Assembly (NCBI GenBank): GCA_001872285.1
Contig: MNXU01000074.1
Location: 60,211-124,210 of the forward strand
DNA: 64,000 nt
DNA from: Betaproteobacteria bacterium CG2_30_68_42
GTDB taxonomy: Bacteria; Pseudomonadota; Gammaproteobacteria; Burkholderiales; Rhodocyclaceae
Direction: 5' to 3'
In this document: in pieces, positions 25,210-36,743 of the stretch
How the letters are laid out: the number at the start of each line of letters is the position of its first letter
Position numbering within the stretch: position 1 is the stretch's first letter
Notes under the pieces: generated by a model
Databases searched by the model: none
What the model was told of the DNA's origin: nothing
What the model saw: only the letters and a program-made list of their open reading frames with translations
Made by a program: the position numbers and the translations under genes

Positions 25210-26193
25210 ATGGTGGAGAAGACGACGAGGGGCGGGCGCCGGACACCGCTACCGCGCAGCGACGAGGCGCCGGCGGTTGCGGGCACCGCAACCGATGCGC
25301 GCGCCGCCGGCAAGGCGGGCGCAGGAACGGAGGGACCCGATCTCCAGGAGGTTCGCCAGGGCCTGCATGCGGGCGATCCGCGGGCGAAGAAGCGCTCGGT
25401 CGTGCTGTCGCGCTCGGCGATGCTGCGGCGCGCGGGCGCGGCGCCGGCGCCGGCCTCCTCGCAACTGGAGGCGGACATCGTGGCGAAGCTGCGGGAGATC
25501 GAGGAATTCCGCAAGTTCGGCAAGCTCACGCTCGAGAGCATCGCCGCCGAGTCCGAGCTGCGGCGCCTGCGCGCCGGCGGGCGGCTTTGGACCACGGGCG
25601 AATCCGCGCGTCAGGTGGCGATCGTGCTCTCCGGCATCGTGAAGCTCGCGCGCAAGAACCTCGACGGCGACAGCTTTACCTACGGGATGTTCGGACCCGG
25701 AGATCCGGTCGGCGTGCCGGCCCTGATGGCCAATAGGCGCTATCCCACCGATGCGGTGGCGATGAGCAACGGGGTCGAGGTGATCCTGATCAACGTCGCG
25801 CGGCTGAACGAACTCGCGCGCACCGATCCGGCGGTGGGCGTCGCCCTGATGCGCCTGCTGCTCAAGTTCATCGAGGTGATGCGCTCGAAGATCGAGATCA
25901 CGAGCGCCGGCTTCGTGCCCTGCCGGCTGCAGGTGCTGATGCTCTATCTGGCGGATCACTTCGGGCACTGGGATGCCGAGGGCCATGCCACCGTTCCGCT
26001 CGCGCTTACCCGCGAGCAGATCGCCGAGATCATCGGGGTACGGCTGGAGACGGTGGTGCGCGAACTCAAGCGCTGGGAACGCGAGGGCTGGATCGACATC
26101 TCCTCCAGGGGCTATGTCATCAAGCACCTGAACCTGGTCGGCGGCTGCGACGCGGGCTCGAACCCGGTCGAGCCGCTGCTCCCGGGGCGCTGA
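25210..26193 (+). CDS. Crp/Fnr family transcription regulator with long N-terminal extension
   Basis: 327 residues from ATG 25210, preceded by AGGAGGAAAGGG. Residues 1 to about 95 are a charged, low-complexity extension not seen in ordinary Crp/Fnr proteins. Residues about 100-225 are the cyclic-nucleotide-binding-type barrel (SGIVKLARKNLDGDSFTYGM, GPGDPVGVP). The C-terminal winged HTH has LTREQIAEIIGVRLETVVRE, in which the recognition helix keeps Glu and Arg of the E-xx-S-R core but has Val for Ser. There is no Fnr-type cysteine cluster, so oxygen sensing through Fe-S is unlikely. The regulon is unknown. Confidence 0.85.
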   Translation: MVEKTTRGGRRTPLPRSDEAPAVAGTATDARAAGKAGAGTEGPDLQEVRQGLHAGDPRAKKRSVVLSRSAMLRRAGAAPAPASSQLEADIVAKLREIEEFRKFGKLTLESIAAESELRRLRAGGRLWTTGESARQVAIVLSGIVKLARKNLDGDSFTYGMFGPGDPVGVPALMANRRYPTDAVAMSNGVEVILINVARLNELARTDPAVGVALMRLLLKFIEVMRSKIEITSAGFVPCRLQVLMLYLADHFGHWDAEGHATVPLALTREQIAEIIGVRLETVVRELKRWEREGWIDISSRGYVIKHLNLVGGCDAGSNPVEPLLPGR

Positions 26194-26222
26194 TCCGGAC
26201 GGACGCGGCGCCGGGCGGCTGC

Positions 26223-26259
26223 GCGCGGCGCCGGCCCGTGCCTCCGGCGCCGCGCCTTT
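26223..26259 (+). terminator. Intrinsic terminator between the convergent Crp/Fnr and sodB genes
   Basis: A perfect 12-bp stem, GCGCGGCGCCGG (26223-26234) and CCGGCGCCGCGC (26244-26255), with a nine-base loop, is followed by CTTT. It sits just past the Crp/Fnr stop and just past the sodB end, so it could serve both. Confidence 0.6.
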
Positions 26260-26268
26260 CTCGCGCCG

Positions 26269-26850
26269 CTACGCGGCGAAGTTGCGCGCGACGAAGTCCC
26301 AGTTCACGAGGTTCCAGAACGCCTCGACGTACTTGGGCCGCGCGTTGCGGTAGTCGATGTAGTAGGCGTGTTCCCATACGTCGCAGGTGAGCAGCGCCGT
26401 TTTGCCCGAGGTCATCGGGCATTGCGCGTTGCTCGTGCTCAGCAGATCCAGCGAGCCGTCCGCGTTCTTCACCAGCCAGCCCCAGCCCGAGCCGAAGGTT
26501 CCGACCGCGGTCGCGCTGAACTGTTTCCTGAACTCGTCGAAGGTGACGAAGCGGTGCTTGATCGCCTCGGCGAGCGCACCCTTCGGTTCGCCTCCGCCCG
26601 TGGGCGACAGGCATTGCCAGTAGAAGCTGTGGTTCCAGACCTGGGCGGCGTTGTTGAACAGTCCGCCGGATGCCTTGCGGACGATGTCCTCGAGGCTCGC
26701 GTTCTCGAACTCGGTGCCCTTGATCAGGTTGTTGAGGTTGGTGACGTATGCCTGGTGATGCTTGCCGTAGTGATACTCCAGTGTCTCCTTCGAGATGTGG
26801 GGCTGGAGTGCATCCATGGCGTAGGGAAGCTGCGGAAGCTTGTGTTCCAT
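26269..26850 (-). CDS. sodB: SodB, iron superoxide dismutase
   Basis: Removes superoxide in the cytoplasm. 193 residues, the normal Fe-SOD size. The metal ligands are in [12 protein letters not shown] (His27), [11 protein letters not shown], and [20 protein letters not shown]. The [13 protein letters not shown] stretch and GSGWGWLV favour the Fe rather than the Mn type. The start ATG 26850 has AAGGAG upstream. A short palindrome 28 bases before the start may be an operator. Confidence 0.96.
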   Translation of the reverse strand: MEHKLPQLPYAMDALQPHISKETLEYHYGKHHQAYVTNLNNLIKGTEFENASLEDIVRKASGGLFNNAAQVWNHSFYWQCLSPTGGGEPKGALAEAIKHRFVTFDEFRKQFSATAVGTFGSGWGWLVKNADGSLDLLSTSNAQCPMTSGKTALLTCDVWEHAYYIDYRNARPKYVEAFWNLVNWDFVARNFAA

Positions 26851-26878
26851 GTGTTGGTCTCCTTGACGGTTAAAGCTT

Positions 26879-26891
26879 GAGTATTTTACTC
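26879..26891 (-). promoter_or_regulatory. Palindrome upstream of sodB, possible Rrf2/IscR-type operator
   Basis: GAGTA-TTT-TACTC is a perfect inverted repeat with flanks giving CTTGAGTATTTTACTCGG on the plus strand. This resembles type-1 IscR sites (CTTGACTAWWWTAGTCGG-like) with one symmetric base change. Regulation of an Fe-SOD by Fe-S status would be sensible, but this is inference. Confidence 0.4.
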
Positions 26892-26925
26892 GGATAACCT
26901 CCGGCCTGCAACGTTGGTATGCCGG

Positions 26926-28269
26926 TCATCGCGTCCGGATCACCCGCGCCTCGGCGCCGCCGGACGCGAAGCGGATGTCGATGGCTTCCCCCGCGCCGAG
27001 GGCGGCGCCCTCGGTCACGATCGTGCCGTCCGCCCTGCGCACGATCGCGTAGCCGCGGGAGAGCGCGGCCCGGGGGTCGAGCTGGAGAAGCCGGGCGCCG
27101 ATTTCCCGCATGCGCGCGCGGCGCCCGTCGAACTGCGCCCCGCGCGCGGCGGCGAGCCGATGCTCGATCATGCCGAGACGCTGCCGCGCACCCGCGAAAT
27201 CCGGACGGACGAGTCTCAGTCGCATGCGTTCGATCGCGTGGCGCCGTTCCAGAACGGAGGAACGCCAGACCCCCTCGATTCGCCGGGCGAGGTGATCGAC
27301 GCCGAGCCGCAGGCGGCGCAGCCGCTCGCCAGGGGCCAGCAGCCGGCTCGCGGCGAGATCGGTGCGCTGCATCGCACGCTCCAGGATGCGGTGCGCGGCG
27401 CGATGCAGATGCGCGCCGAGCGCAGGCAGCCGCTCGCGCGCTTCGACGTAACCCGCGCTCACGAGTTCGGCCGCCGCGGTCGGCGTCGCGGCACGCTCAT
27501 CGGCCACGAGATCGGCGATGGTCGTGTCGGTCTCGTGGCCGATGCCGGTCACCACCGGGAGCGCGCAGGCGGCGATCGCGCGCGCCACCGCCTCTTCGTT
27601 GAAGGCACGGAGGTCCTCGATGCTGCCGCCGCCGCGGGCGAGGATCGCCACATCGCAGTCGCGGCGCGCGCCGGCCGCGGCGAGCGCTTCCACGATCCGG
27701 CGCGGGGCGTCTTCGCCCTGGACCGGCGCCGGGACGACGAGGACGGGGACGTGCGGACTGCGCCGCGAGAGCGTCGTCAGCACGTCGTGCATCGCCGCCG
27801 CCTGCAGCGAGGTGACCAGCGCGATGCGGCGCGGAAGGCGTGGAGCCGCACGCTTGCGGGCAGGCGCGAACAGCCCCTCGGCATCGAGCCGCGCCTTCAG
27901 CCGTTCGTAGGCCTCGTAGAGCGCGCCCACGCCGGCGCGGCGCACCGATTCGATGTCGAGCTGGAACTCGCCCCGCGGCTCGTAGAGCGTGGCCAGCGCG
28001 CGCACTTCCAGGCGCATGCCGTTGGCAACGCGGAACGGAACGAGCTGCGCGCGGTTGCGGAACATGACGCAGCGCGCCTGGGCCGCTTCATCCTTGAGCG
28101 AGAAATACAGGTGGCCCGACGCGGCGTAGCTCAGGTTCGAGACCTCGCCCGAAACCCACAGCAGCGGCAGCGCACCCTCGATCGCCTGGCGTGCGAGCCG
28201 GTTGAGGGCCGATACGGAAAGCACCGGCGCGAGCGCGGGAAGCTCGCTCTGTAGGGACGTGCTGCTCAT
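26926..28269 (-). CDS. xseA: XseA, exodeoxyribonuclease VII large subunit
   Basis: Catalytic subunit of the single-strand exonuclease ExoVII. From ATG 28269 (MSSTSLQSELPALAPVLSVS) it is 447 residues. An N-terminal OB-fold domain (LLWVSGEVSNLSYAASGHLY, FSLKDEAAQARCVMFR) precedes the catalytic domain with RRIALVTSLQAAAMHDVL, AILARGGGSIEDLRAFNEE and VTGIGHETDTTIADLVAD, all highly conserved. A start nine codons upstream (28296) is possible but unlikely. xseB is not in the window. Confidence 0.96.
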   Translation of the reverse strand: MSSTSLQSELPALAPVLSVSALNRLARQAIEGALPLLWVSGEVSNLSYAASGHLYFSLKDEAAQARCVMFRNRAQLVPFRVANGMRLEVRALATLYEPRGEFQLDIESVRRAGVGALYEAYERLKARLDAEGLFAPARKRAAPRLPRRIALVTSLQAAAMHDVLTTLSRRSPHVPVLVVPAPVQGEDAPRRIVEALAAAGARRDCDVAILARGGGSIEDLRAFNEEAVARAIAACALPVVTGIGHETDTTIADLVADERAATPTAAAELVSAGYVEARERLPALGAHLHRAAHRILERAMQRTDLAASRLLAPGERLRRLRLGVDHLARRIEGVWRSSVLERRHAIERMRLRLVRPDFAGARQRLGMIEHRLAAARGAQFDGRRARMREIGARLLQLDPRAALSRGYAIVRRADGTIVTEGAALGAGEAIDIRFASGGAEARVIRTR

Positions 28270-28401
28270 TCGGATGGGGTCGCCGTGGCGCGGCAATGAT
28301 ACGCCGGCACGCGGCGGGTCCCGGGCGCTGCATTTTTGATCGCAGTGACGAAAGGCCTTGCGGCAAGCGGCTTGTGCGAATCGGGGCCGCTCCGATCCAC
28401 A

Positions 28402-28430
28402 GGCTTATCCACAGGTTTTGTGGATAAGCC
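28402..28430 (+). promoter_or_regulatory. Inverted pair of consensus DnaA boxes (perfect hairpin)
   Basis: GGCTTATCCACA (28402-28413) and TGTGGATAAGCC (28419-28430) are perfect inverted repeats with a five-base loop, GGTTT. Each arm contains the strict DnaA-box consensus TTATCCACA (28405-28413 forward, 28419-28427 reverse). It lies in the 240-base gap between the divergent xseA and exbB genes. It may bind DnaA, or simply act as a hairpin. There is no T run. A weak exbB promoter (TTGCCG at 28451, TAGAGT at 28474, spacing 17) lies to the right. Confidence 0.6.
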
Positions 28431-28509
28431 GGATGCGGCGGCGGCCGTGCTTGCCGAATCTGGATGCGCACGATAGAGTGCGCCGTTGATTTCCAATCCC
28501 GGAGCGTGA

Positions 28510-29121
28510 ATGTTTTCCATCCTTCAGGCGGCCGGCTGGCCGATCTGGCCGCTGCTCGCCGCCTCGATCATCGCGGTCGCACTCATCATCGAACGATCCT
28601 ACGCGCTGCGCGCCGCGCGGGTCGCGCCGATCGGACTGATCGACAGCGTCATCGGCGATCTGCGCCAGGGCGGCATCAATGCCCCGGCGCTGGCACGGCT
28701 CGCCGGTCATTCTCCGCTGGGACAGGTGCTGGCGGCGGGGCTGCGCGACGCGCAGGCGAGCTCGCGCGAGGCGATGAACGAGGCGATCGAGGAAGCCGGA
28801 CGCACGGTCTCGCACCAGCTCGGGCACTACCTCACCACGCTGGGCACGATCGCCTCGATCAGTCCGCTGATGGGGCTGTTCGGTACCGTGATCGGGATGA
28901 TCGAGATCTTCGGGTCGCAGTCGCCCGCGGGCGCCAATCCGCAGCAGCTCGCGCACGGCATCTCGGTGGCGCTGTACAACACCGCGTTCGGCCTGCTGAT
29001 CGCGATTCCGAGCATGATCTTCTACCGGCACTTCCGCGCCCTGGTCGACAGCTTCATCATCGACATGGAGCAGCAGGCGGTGAGGCTGGTCGAGGTGGTG
29101 CACGGCGCGCGAAAGTCCTGA
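28510..29121 (+). CDS. exbB: ExbB/TolQ/MotA family proton-channel protein
   Basis: Inner-membrane motor protein that, with ExbD, energises TonB-dependent uptake. 203 residues with three membrane segments (WPIWPLLAASIIAVALIIER near the N-terminus, and two between about 105 and 180). Conserved features are the motif TLGTIASISPLMGLFGTVIG and GISVALYNTAFGLLIAIPSM. The start ATG 28510 has GGAG nine bases upstream. It heads the exbB-exbD-lpxK-ycaR-kdsB-adk block common in betaproteobacteria. It could equally serve another TolQ-type system. Confidence 0.9.
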   Translation: MFSILQAAGWPIWPLLAASIIAVALIIERSYALRAARVAPIGLIDSVIGDLRQGGINAPALARLAGHSPLGQVLAAGLRDAQASSREAMNEAIEEAGRTVSHQLGHYLTTLGTIASISPLMGLFGTVIGMIEIFGSQSPAGANPQQLAHGISVALYNTAFGLLIAIPSMIFYRHFRALVDSFIIDMEQQAVRLVEVVHGARKS

Positions 29122-29139
29122 GCGCCGCGCGAGGCAGCG

Positions 29140-29559
29140 ATGAATTTCAGCCGCGGCGAAGTCAGGGAGGATCCCGAGATCAACCTCATCCCGATGATCG
29201 ACGTGCTGCTGGTGATCCTGATCTTCCTGATGATTACCACCACGTACTCGCGCTTTGCCGGGATCGAGATCGATCTTCCCACGGCCGATGCGCAGCCGAG
29301 GCCGGAGCGGCCCGCGGAAGTCAATGTCGCGGTGAGCGCCGCGGGCGCGGTGATGGTCGACAAGAAGGCCCTCGCGGTGCGCGACGTCGAGACCATCGAG
29401 GCGGCGCTGCGCACTGCTGCGGCGGGCATGAAGGAGCCGGTCGTCGTCATCAACGCCGACGCGAAGGCGCAGCATCAGAGCGTGATCGACGTGATGCAGG
29501 CGGCGCAACGGGCGGGACTGCCGCGGATCTCCTTCACCACGCAGGCGCCGCCGCGCTGA
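29140..29559 (+). CDS. exbD: ExbD/TolR family protein
   Basis: 139 residues: short cytoplasmic start with INLIPMIDVLLVILIFLMIT, in which the conserved Asp of the single membrane helix carries protons, followed by a periplasmic domain (VVVINADAKAQHQSVIDVMQ). It pairs with ExbB, 18 bases upstream. The pattern is exactly that of ExbD/TolR; the linkage to lipid A genes favours ExbD in betaproteobacteria. Confidence 0.92.
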   Translation: MNFSRGEVREDPEINLIPMIDVLLVILIFLMITTTYSRFAGIEIDLPTADAQPRPERPAEVNVAVSAAGAVMVDKKALAVRDVETIEAALRTAAAGMKEPVVVINADAKAQHQSVIDVMQAAQRAGLPRISFTTQAPPR

Positions 29560-29593
29560 GCGGCGGCGGCGCGCGCTCACCGCCGGAACCTTC

Positions 29594-30604
29594 ATGTCGC
29601 CGGAATCCGTGCTGAGGCGCGCATGGGCCTCGCGCGGCCCGGCTGCGTGGGCGCTCGCCCCGCTCGCCGCCGTTTTCGCGGCCGCGGTCGCGCTGCGCCG
29701 TGTGCTCTATCGGACGGGCATCCTGGCCGCGCAGCGCCTTCCGGTTCCGGTCGTCGTCGTGGGCAACATCGCGGTGGGCGGCACCGGCAAGACACCGCTC
29801 GTGATCTGGCTCGTGCAGGCGCTCGCGCGGCGCGGCATGCGCCCCGGCGTGGTGAGCCGCGGTTACAAGGCCGGGTGCGGCGGCGTGCGCGAGGCCGGGA
29901 CGAGGGCGGACGCCGCGACCGTCGGCGACGAGCCGCTTCTCATCGCGAGGCGCACGCTCGCGCCGGTCTGGATCGGCGCGGATCGGGTGGCCGCCGCCCG
30001 CGCGCTGCTCGCGCGCCATCCGGACTGCGACGTGCTCGTCGCCGACGACGGGCTCCAGCACTACCGCCTCGCACGCGATGTGGAGATCGCGGTGCTGGAC
30101 GAGCGCGGCGCGGGCAATGGCTGGCCGCTTCCGGCAGGGCCGCTGCGCGAGCCGTGCGCGCGGCTCGCGACCGTGGATGCCGTCGTCAATCATGGTGCGG
30201 CCGGCCCGCCGCGTGCGCATCCGGGCCCGGCGCGCTTTTCGATGTCGCTCGCGGGCAGCCGCTTCCACCGGCTCGACGATCCCGGCGCGACCCGCGACGC
30301 AGCGGAGCTTCGCGCATTGCGCCTGCATGCGGTGGCCGGGATCGGTGCTCCGCAGCGCTTTTTCGCCCGGCTCGCCGAGCTCGGCCTGTCCTTCGTCCCG
30401 CACCCGTTCCCGGACCATCACCGCTACCGCGCGCAGGATCTCGCCTTCCCGGACTGCGACGCAATCCTGATGACCGAGAAGGATGCGGTAAAATGCGCGG
30501 GCCTCACGAGCACCGCGTGCTGGGTGCTGCCGGTGGAGGCGGTCGTGGTCCCCGATCTGGCCGATTTCGTATTGGAGAAAATCCATGGACGCGAGGCTGC
30601 TTGA
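29594..30604 (+). CDS. lpxK: LpxK, tetraacyldisaccharide 4'-kinase
   Basis: Phosphorylates the lipid A precursor at the 4' position on the inner membrane. 336 residues with an N-terminal membrane-associated helix ([20 protein letters not shown]), the Walker [57 protein letters not shown] and [12 protein letters not shown], all typical. Its end overlaps the ycaR start by 20 bases. Confidence 0.96.
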   Translation: MSPESVLRRAWASRGPAAWALAPLAAVFAAAVALRRVLYRTGILAAQRLPVPVVVVGNIAVGGTGKTPLVIWLVQALARRGMRPGVVSRGYKAGCGGVREAGTRADAATVGDEPLLIARRTLAPVWIGADRVAAARALLARHPDCDVLVADDGLQHYRLARDVEIAVLDERGAGNGWPLPAGPLREPCARLATVDAVVNHGAAGPPRAHPGPARFSMSLAGSRFHRLDDPGATRDAAELRALRLHAVAGIGAPQRFFARLAELGLSFVPHPFPDHHRYRAQDLAFPDCDAILMTEKDAVKCAGLTSTACWVLPVEAVVVPDLADFVLEKIHGREAA

Positions 30605-30767
30605 TATCCTCGTCTGCCCGCTGTGCAAGGGGCCGCTCGAATACCGCAAGGCGCAGGCGGAACTCGTGTGCAATGCGTGCCGGCTCGCCTATCCGATCAA
30701 GGACGACATTCCCGTCATGCTCGAGGAGGATGCCCGCCAGCTCGGCGACGAAGAAGCCGGGACGTGA
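30585..30767 (+). CDS. ycaR: Trm112/YcaR family zinc-ribbon protein
   Basis: 60 residues: [14 protein letters not shown] and [20 protein letters not shown] supply two CxxC pairs of a zinc ribbon. This small protein is usually found between lpxK and kdsB. It belongs to the Trm112/UPF0434 family, whose eukaryotic members activate methyltransferases; its bacterial role is poorly defined. It overlaps the 3' end of lpxK. Confidence 0.94.
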   Translation: MDARLLDILVCPLCKGPLEYRKAQAELVCNACRLAYPIKDDIPVMLEEDARQLGDEEAGT

Positions 30768-30896
30768 GACCGAGCGCGCAGAGGCGGGGATGCGACCGCC
30801 CGCGAGCGCCGCCCGGCCGCCGAGGGCCTGCGCATCGATCGACGCGGTGCGACCGCAGCTCGGGCGAAGAACCGAAGGACCGCGAACGCCCCGCCG

Positions 30897-30917
30897 CTGT
30901 CCTCTGTCCTCTGTCGT
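30897..30917 (+). repeat. Short heptamer repeat (CTGTCCT x3, last copy CTGTCGT) before kdsB
   Basis: Three tandem 7-bp units, CTGTCCT, CTGTCCT and CTGTCGT, lie in the 163-base gap between ycaR and kdsB, genes that are often adjacent. The unit differs from the GTTTCAG arrays elsewhere in the window, but the period is the same. Nothing else is recognised in the gap. Confidence 0.5.
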
Positions 30918-30930
30918 CTGGACGGGTGGC

Positions 30931-31698
30931 GTGAGCTTCAGTGTCGTCATCCCGGCCCGCCACGCATCCACGCGCCTGCCGGGGAAGGCGCTGGCGGACA
31001 TCGCCGGCAAGCCGATGGTCGTGCGGGTCGCCGAGCGCGCCCGCAGTAGCGGGGCGACGGCGGTGTGCGTGGCGACCGATCACGAGTCGATCGCGCAGGC
31101 CGTGCGCGCGCACGGTTTCGATGCGGTGATGACCCGCGCGGATCATGCGAGCGGCACCGACCGGGTCGCCGAAGCGGCCGCCCTCCTCGGTCTGGCCGCC
31201 GATGCCGTGGTCGTCAATGTCCAGGGCGACGAACCGCTCATCGACCCCGGCCTGATCGCACTCGTGGCGGATGCGTTGCGCGAAGACGCGCAGGCCGCAG
31301 TGGCGACCGCGGCCTGTCCGATTCTCCGGGCCGAGGACTTCTTCGATCCCAATGTCGTAAAGGTCGTGTGCGATGCGCGCGAGCGCGCGCTGTACTTCAG
31401 CCGTGCGCCGATCCCTTACGCGCGCGATGCGTTCGCCGGGCGGGCGGCGAGCGCGCGCGCGCTGCCGCCGAATCTGCCGGCCCTGCGACATATCGGGCTG
31501 TATGCGTATCGGGTTGCGTTTCTGGAGCGCTTCGGCGCGCTGGAGCGAGCGCCGATCGAGGCGTTCGAAGCGCTCGAGCAGCTTCGCTGCCTGTGGCACG
31601 GAGCGCCGCTCAAGGTGGTGCGCGCCCGGCACGCACCGGAGCCCGGCGTCGACACCCCGGAGGATCTCGAGCGGGTGCGGCGCAAGTTTGGTGAATGA
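30931..31698 (+). CDS. kdsB: KdsB, CMP-KDO synthetase (3-deoxy-manno-octulosonate cytidylyltransferase)
   Basis: Activates KDO with CTP for the LPS inner core. From GTG 30931 (read as M, then [20 protein letters not shown]) it is 255 residues, the normal size; the open frame upstream has no family similarity. Conserved: the nucleotide-binding [45 protein letters not shown] and the C-terminal [13 protein letters not shown]. The ribosome-binding site is weak. Confidence 0.95.
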   Translation: MSFSVVIPARHASTRLPGKALADIAGKPMVVRVAERARSSGATAVCVATDHESIAQAVRAHGFDAVMTRADHASGTDRVAEAAALLGLAADAVVVNVQGDEPLIDPGLIALVADALREDAQAAVATAACPILRAEDFFDPNVVKVVCDARERALYFSRAPIPYARDAFAGRAASARALPPNLPALRHIGLYAYRVAFLERFGALERAPIEAFEALEQLRCLWHGAPLKVVRARHAPEPGVDTPEDLERVRRKFGE

Positions 31699-31706
31699 CA
31701 AGATAG

Positions 31707-32432
<726 letters not shown>

Positions 32433-32479
32433 CCGCGGGGCCGGGCAGCCTGGCCCTCGCAACTCGAAAGGGGAGGCTC

Positions 32480-33745
32480 ATGGCGAAGAAGGTGAATGCG
32501 TTCTACGCGCAATCGGGCGGCGTGACCGCGGTCATCAACGCTTCCGCGTGCGGGGTGATCGAGACCGCGCGCAGGCACAAGGACCGGATCGGCAAGGTCT
32601 TCGCCGGGCGCAACGGCATCATCGGGGCGCTGACCGAGGACCTGATCGACACCGGGCGCGAGTCGGAGCAGGCGATCGCCGCGCTGCGCTACACGCCCTC
32701 GGGCGCGTTCGGCTCCTGCCGCTTCAAGCTCAAGGGACTGGAAGAGAGCCGCGCGCAGTACGAGCGCCTGATCGAGGTGTTCAAGGCCCACGACATCGGC
32801 TATTTCTTCTACAACGGCGGCGGGGATTCGGCCGACACCTGCCTGAAGATCTCGCAGCTCGGCGAGGCGACCGGCTATCCGATCCAGGCGATCCATGTCC
32901 CGAAGACGGTCGACAACGACCTTCCGGTCACCGACAACTGCCCGGGATTCGGTTCGGTCGCGAAGTACATCGCGGTATCGACGCTGGAAGCGACCTTCGA
33001 CGTGGCCTCGATGTCGAAGACCTCGACCAAGGTGTTCGTGCTCGAGGTGATGGGGCGCCATGCCGGATGGATCGCGGCGGCCGGCGCGATGGCCTCGACG
33101 AAAGCGCGCGAGCTGCCCATCCTCGTGCTGTTTCCGGAGATCCCCTTCGACCGCAGCAAGTTCCTCGCACGCGTCGATGCGCTGGTGAAGAGCCACGGCT
33201 ACTGCACGGTCGTGGTCTCGGAGGGTGTGAAGGGCGCCGACGGCAAGTTCCTGTCCGACCAGGGGCTGCGCGATGCGTTCGGCCACGCGCAGCTCGGCGG
33301 TGTCGCGCCGGTGATCGCCAGCATCGTCAAGGACGGCCTCGATCTCAAGTACCACTGGGGGGTTGCGGATTATCTCCAGCGCGCGGCGCGCCACATCGCC
33401 TCGAAGACCGACGTCGCCCAGGCCTATGCCGTCGGCAAGGCGGCCGTCGAGCTGGCGCTCAAGGGCCGCAACTCGGTCATGCCCGCAATCCGCCGGGTTT
33501 CCGATCGACCCTACAAATGGAAGATCGAGGTCGCGGAACTCAAGGACGTCGCGAACAAGGAGAAATTCATGCCGCGCGATTTCATCGGCGAAGACGGGTT
33601 CGGCATCACCGAGCGCTGCCGCCGCTATCTCGCGCCGCTGATCACCGGCGAGGACTATCCGCCCTACGAGAACGGGTTGCCGGCGTACGTGCGGCTGCGC
33701 AACGTCGCCGTGCCCAGAAAGCTGGCCGGCGAATTCAGGCTCTGA
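32480..33745 (+). CDS. pfp: Pyrophosphate-dependent 6-phosphofructokinase
   Basis: Phosphorylates fructose 6-phosphate with PPi, reversibly. 421 residues from ATG 32480, preceded by GGGGAGG. The PFK signatures are [22 protein letters not shown] (111-120), [20 protein letters not shown] and [11 protein letters not shown]. Asp116, where ATP-PFKs have Gly, and Lys142 in PKTVDND are the residues that favour PPi over ATP. The next gene encodes a PPi-driven ion pump, so both draw on the same PPi pool. Confidence 0.93.
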   Translation: MAKKVNAFYAQSGGVTAVINASACGVIETARRHKDRIGKVFAGRNGIIGALTEDLIDTGRESEQAIAALRYTPSGAFGSCRFKLKGLEESRAQYERLIEVFKAHDIGYFFYNGGGDSADTCLKISQLGEATGYPIQAIHVPKTVDNDLPVTDNCPGFGSVAKYIAVSTLEATFDVASMSKTSTKVFVLEVMGRHAGWIAAAGAMASTKARELPILVLFPEIPFDRSKFLARVDALVKSHGYCTVVVSEGVKGADGKFLSDQGLRDAFGHAQLGGVAPVIASIVKDGLDLKYHWGVADYLQRAARHIASKTDVAQAYAVGKAAVELALKGRNSVMPAIRRVSDRPYKWKIEVAELKDVANKEKFMPRDFIGEDGFGITERCRRYLAPLITGEDYPPYENGLPAYVRLRNVAVPRKLAGEFRL

Positions 33746-33779
33746 TTCTTTCGGGAAAGACTTTCTTCAAGCGGAGGGG

Positions 33780-35846
<2,067 letters not shown>

Positions 35847-35862
35847 GGAACCGCGGCACCGG

Positions 35863-35894
35863 TGACAAGGGCGGCCTGCGGGCCGCCCTTGTCA
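35863..35894 (+). terminator. Strong hairpin terminator between hppA and the convergent nlpC-like gene
   Basis: TGACAAGGGCGGCC (35863-35876) and GGCCGCCCTTGTCA (35881-35894) form a perfect 14-bp stem with a TGCG loop, starting 17 bases after the hppA stop. The gene on the other side is transcribed toward it, so it may be bidirectional. Confidence 0.75.
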
Positions 35895-35941
35895 TGCGAG
35901 GGGATCGGGAGAATTGCGGCGGGTCGCTCGCCGCGCGCGGA

Positions 35942-36445
35942 TCAGCGCTGGCCGAGCAGGCGGCGGGCGCCGTTGAAGCGCTTCACCCAGTAATGCTCGC
36001 GCATGTCGTCGATACGCACCGGCTTGCCGGCCGAGGGTGCATGCAGGAAGCGGAAATCGCCCAGATACACGCCCACGTGCGAGAACGCGTCGCGCAGCGT
36101 ATTGAAGAACACCAGATCGCCGGGCCGCAGCTTCGCGGGATCGACCGGTTCGCCCACGCGGCTGATGTCCCTCGATCGCCTCGGCAGCTCGAAGCCCAGG
36201 GTGTCCTGGAAGACGTAACGCACCAACCCGCTGCAGTCCAGTCCGCTCTCGGGCGAGTTGCCGCCGCGCCGGTAGCGCACGCCGATGAGCGACAGCGCGC
36301 GCTCGGCCGCATCCTGAGACGCACTCACGTAACGATCCAGCAGACCGGAATCGGTGGCCGGCGTCTCCTGCACCTGCGCGCAGGCGGCGCCGGCGCTGGC
36401 CAGCGCGGCGACCAGGCAGGAAAGGGCAAGAGCACGCCTGTGCAT
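35942..36445 (-). CDS. Exported NlpC/P60 peptidoglycan endopeptidase
   Basis: 167 residues with a signal peptide (MHRRALALSCLVAALASAGA, cleavage probably near ACAQ). The NlpC/P60 domain contains the catalytic Cys71 in GLDCSGLVRYVF, His123 in DAFSHVGVYLGD and His135 in FLHAPS. It resembles MepS/Spr-type DL-endopeptidases that cut peptide cross-bridges to let the sacculus grow. It is transcribed alone, convergent with hppA. A Cys near the signal end (AACAQ) could alternatively be a lipidation site, but the lipobox is poor. Confidence 0.92.
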   Translation of the reverse strand: MHRRALALSCLVAALASAGAACAQVQETPATDSGLLDRYVSASQDAAERALSLIGVRYRRGGNSPESGLDCSGLVRYVFQDTLGFELPRRSRDISRVGEPVDPAKLRPGDLVFFNTLRDAFSHVGVYLGDFRFLHAPSAGKPVRIDDMREHYWVKRFNGARRLLGQR

Positions 36446-36681
36446 CGTCTGCCTCCCTGTCAGGATTCTCGTGAGACGGCGTAGCGGCGGGTGTCCCGTC
36501 CGGGGTTGTCGTTGCTCTTATCCCGCACACACGCCCTGCGCGCGCCGCGTTGCCGATCGTGGTGCGGGCGCAGCGGGCGGCATGTTAGCGGCTCAAGTGG
36601 CGCTTGTAAAGCGCGAATCCGATCGCGGGCGCGCCGCGCCCCGCGCACAGCGGTCCGGCAGGTTGCCGCGCAGCCTTTCGG

Positions 36682-36687
36682 TATAAT
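36682..36687 (+). promoter_or_regulatory. Probable -10 box for the acrylyl-CoA reductase gene
   Basis: A perfect TATAAT lies 56 bases before the GTG start of the next gene, in an otherwise G+C-rich 298-base gap; the -35 region is weak. The remainder of the gap, which also holds the leader of the nlpC-like gene on the other strand, shows nothing recognisable. Confidence 0.5.
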
Positions 36688-36743
36688 CGCGCCAGCTCGG
36701 CCGTGCCGATGGGGTCGCGGCGAGCGCCTCCCGGGGAGGGTGT

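Noticed and set aside
28402..28430. Replication origin at the DnaA-box pair
   Set aside because: Only two boxes, no AT-rich unwinding region and no dnaA, dnaN, gidA or parAB genes nearby.
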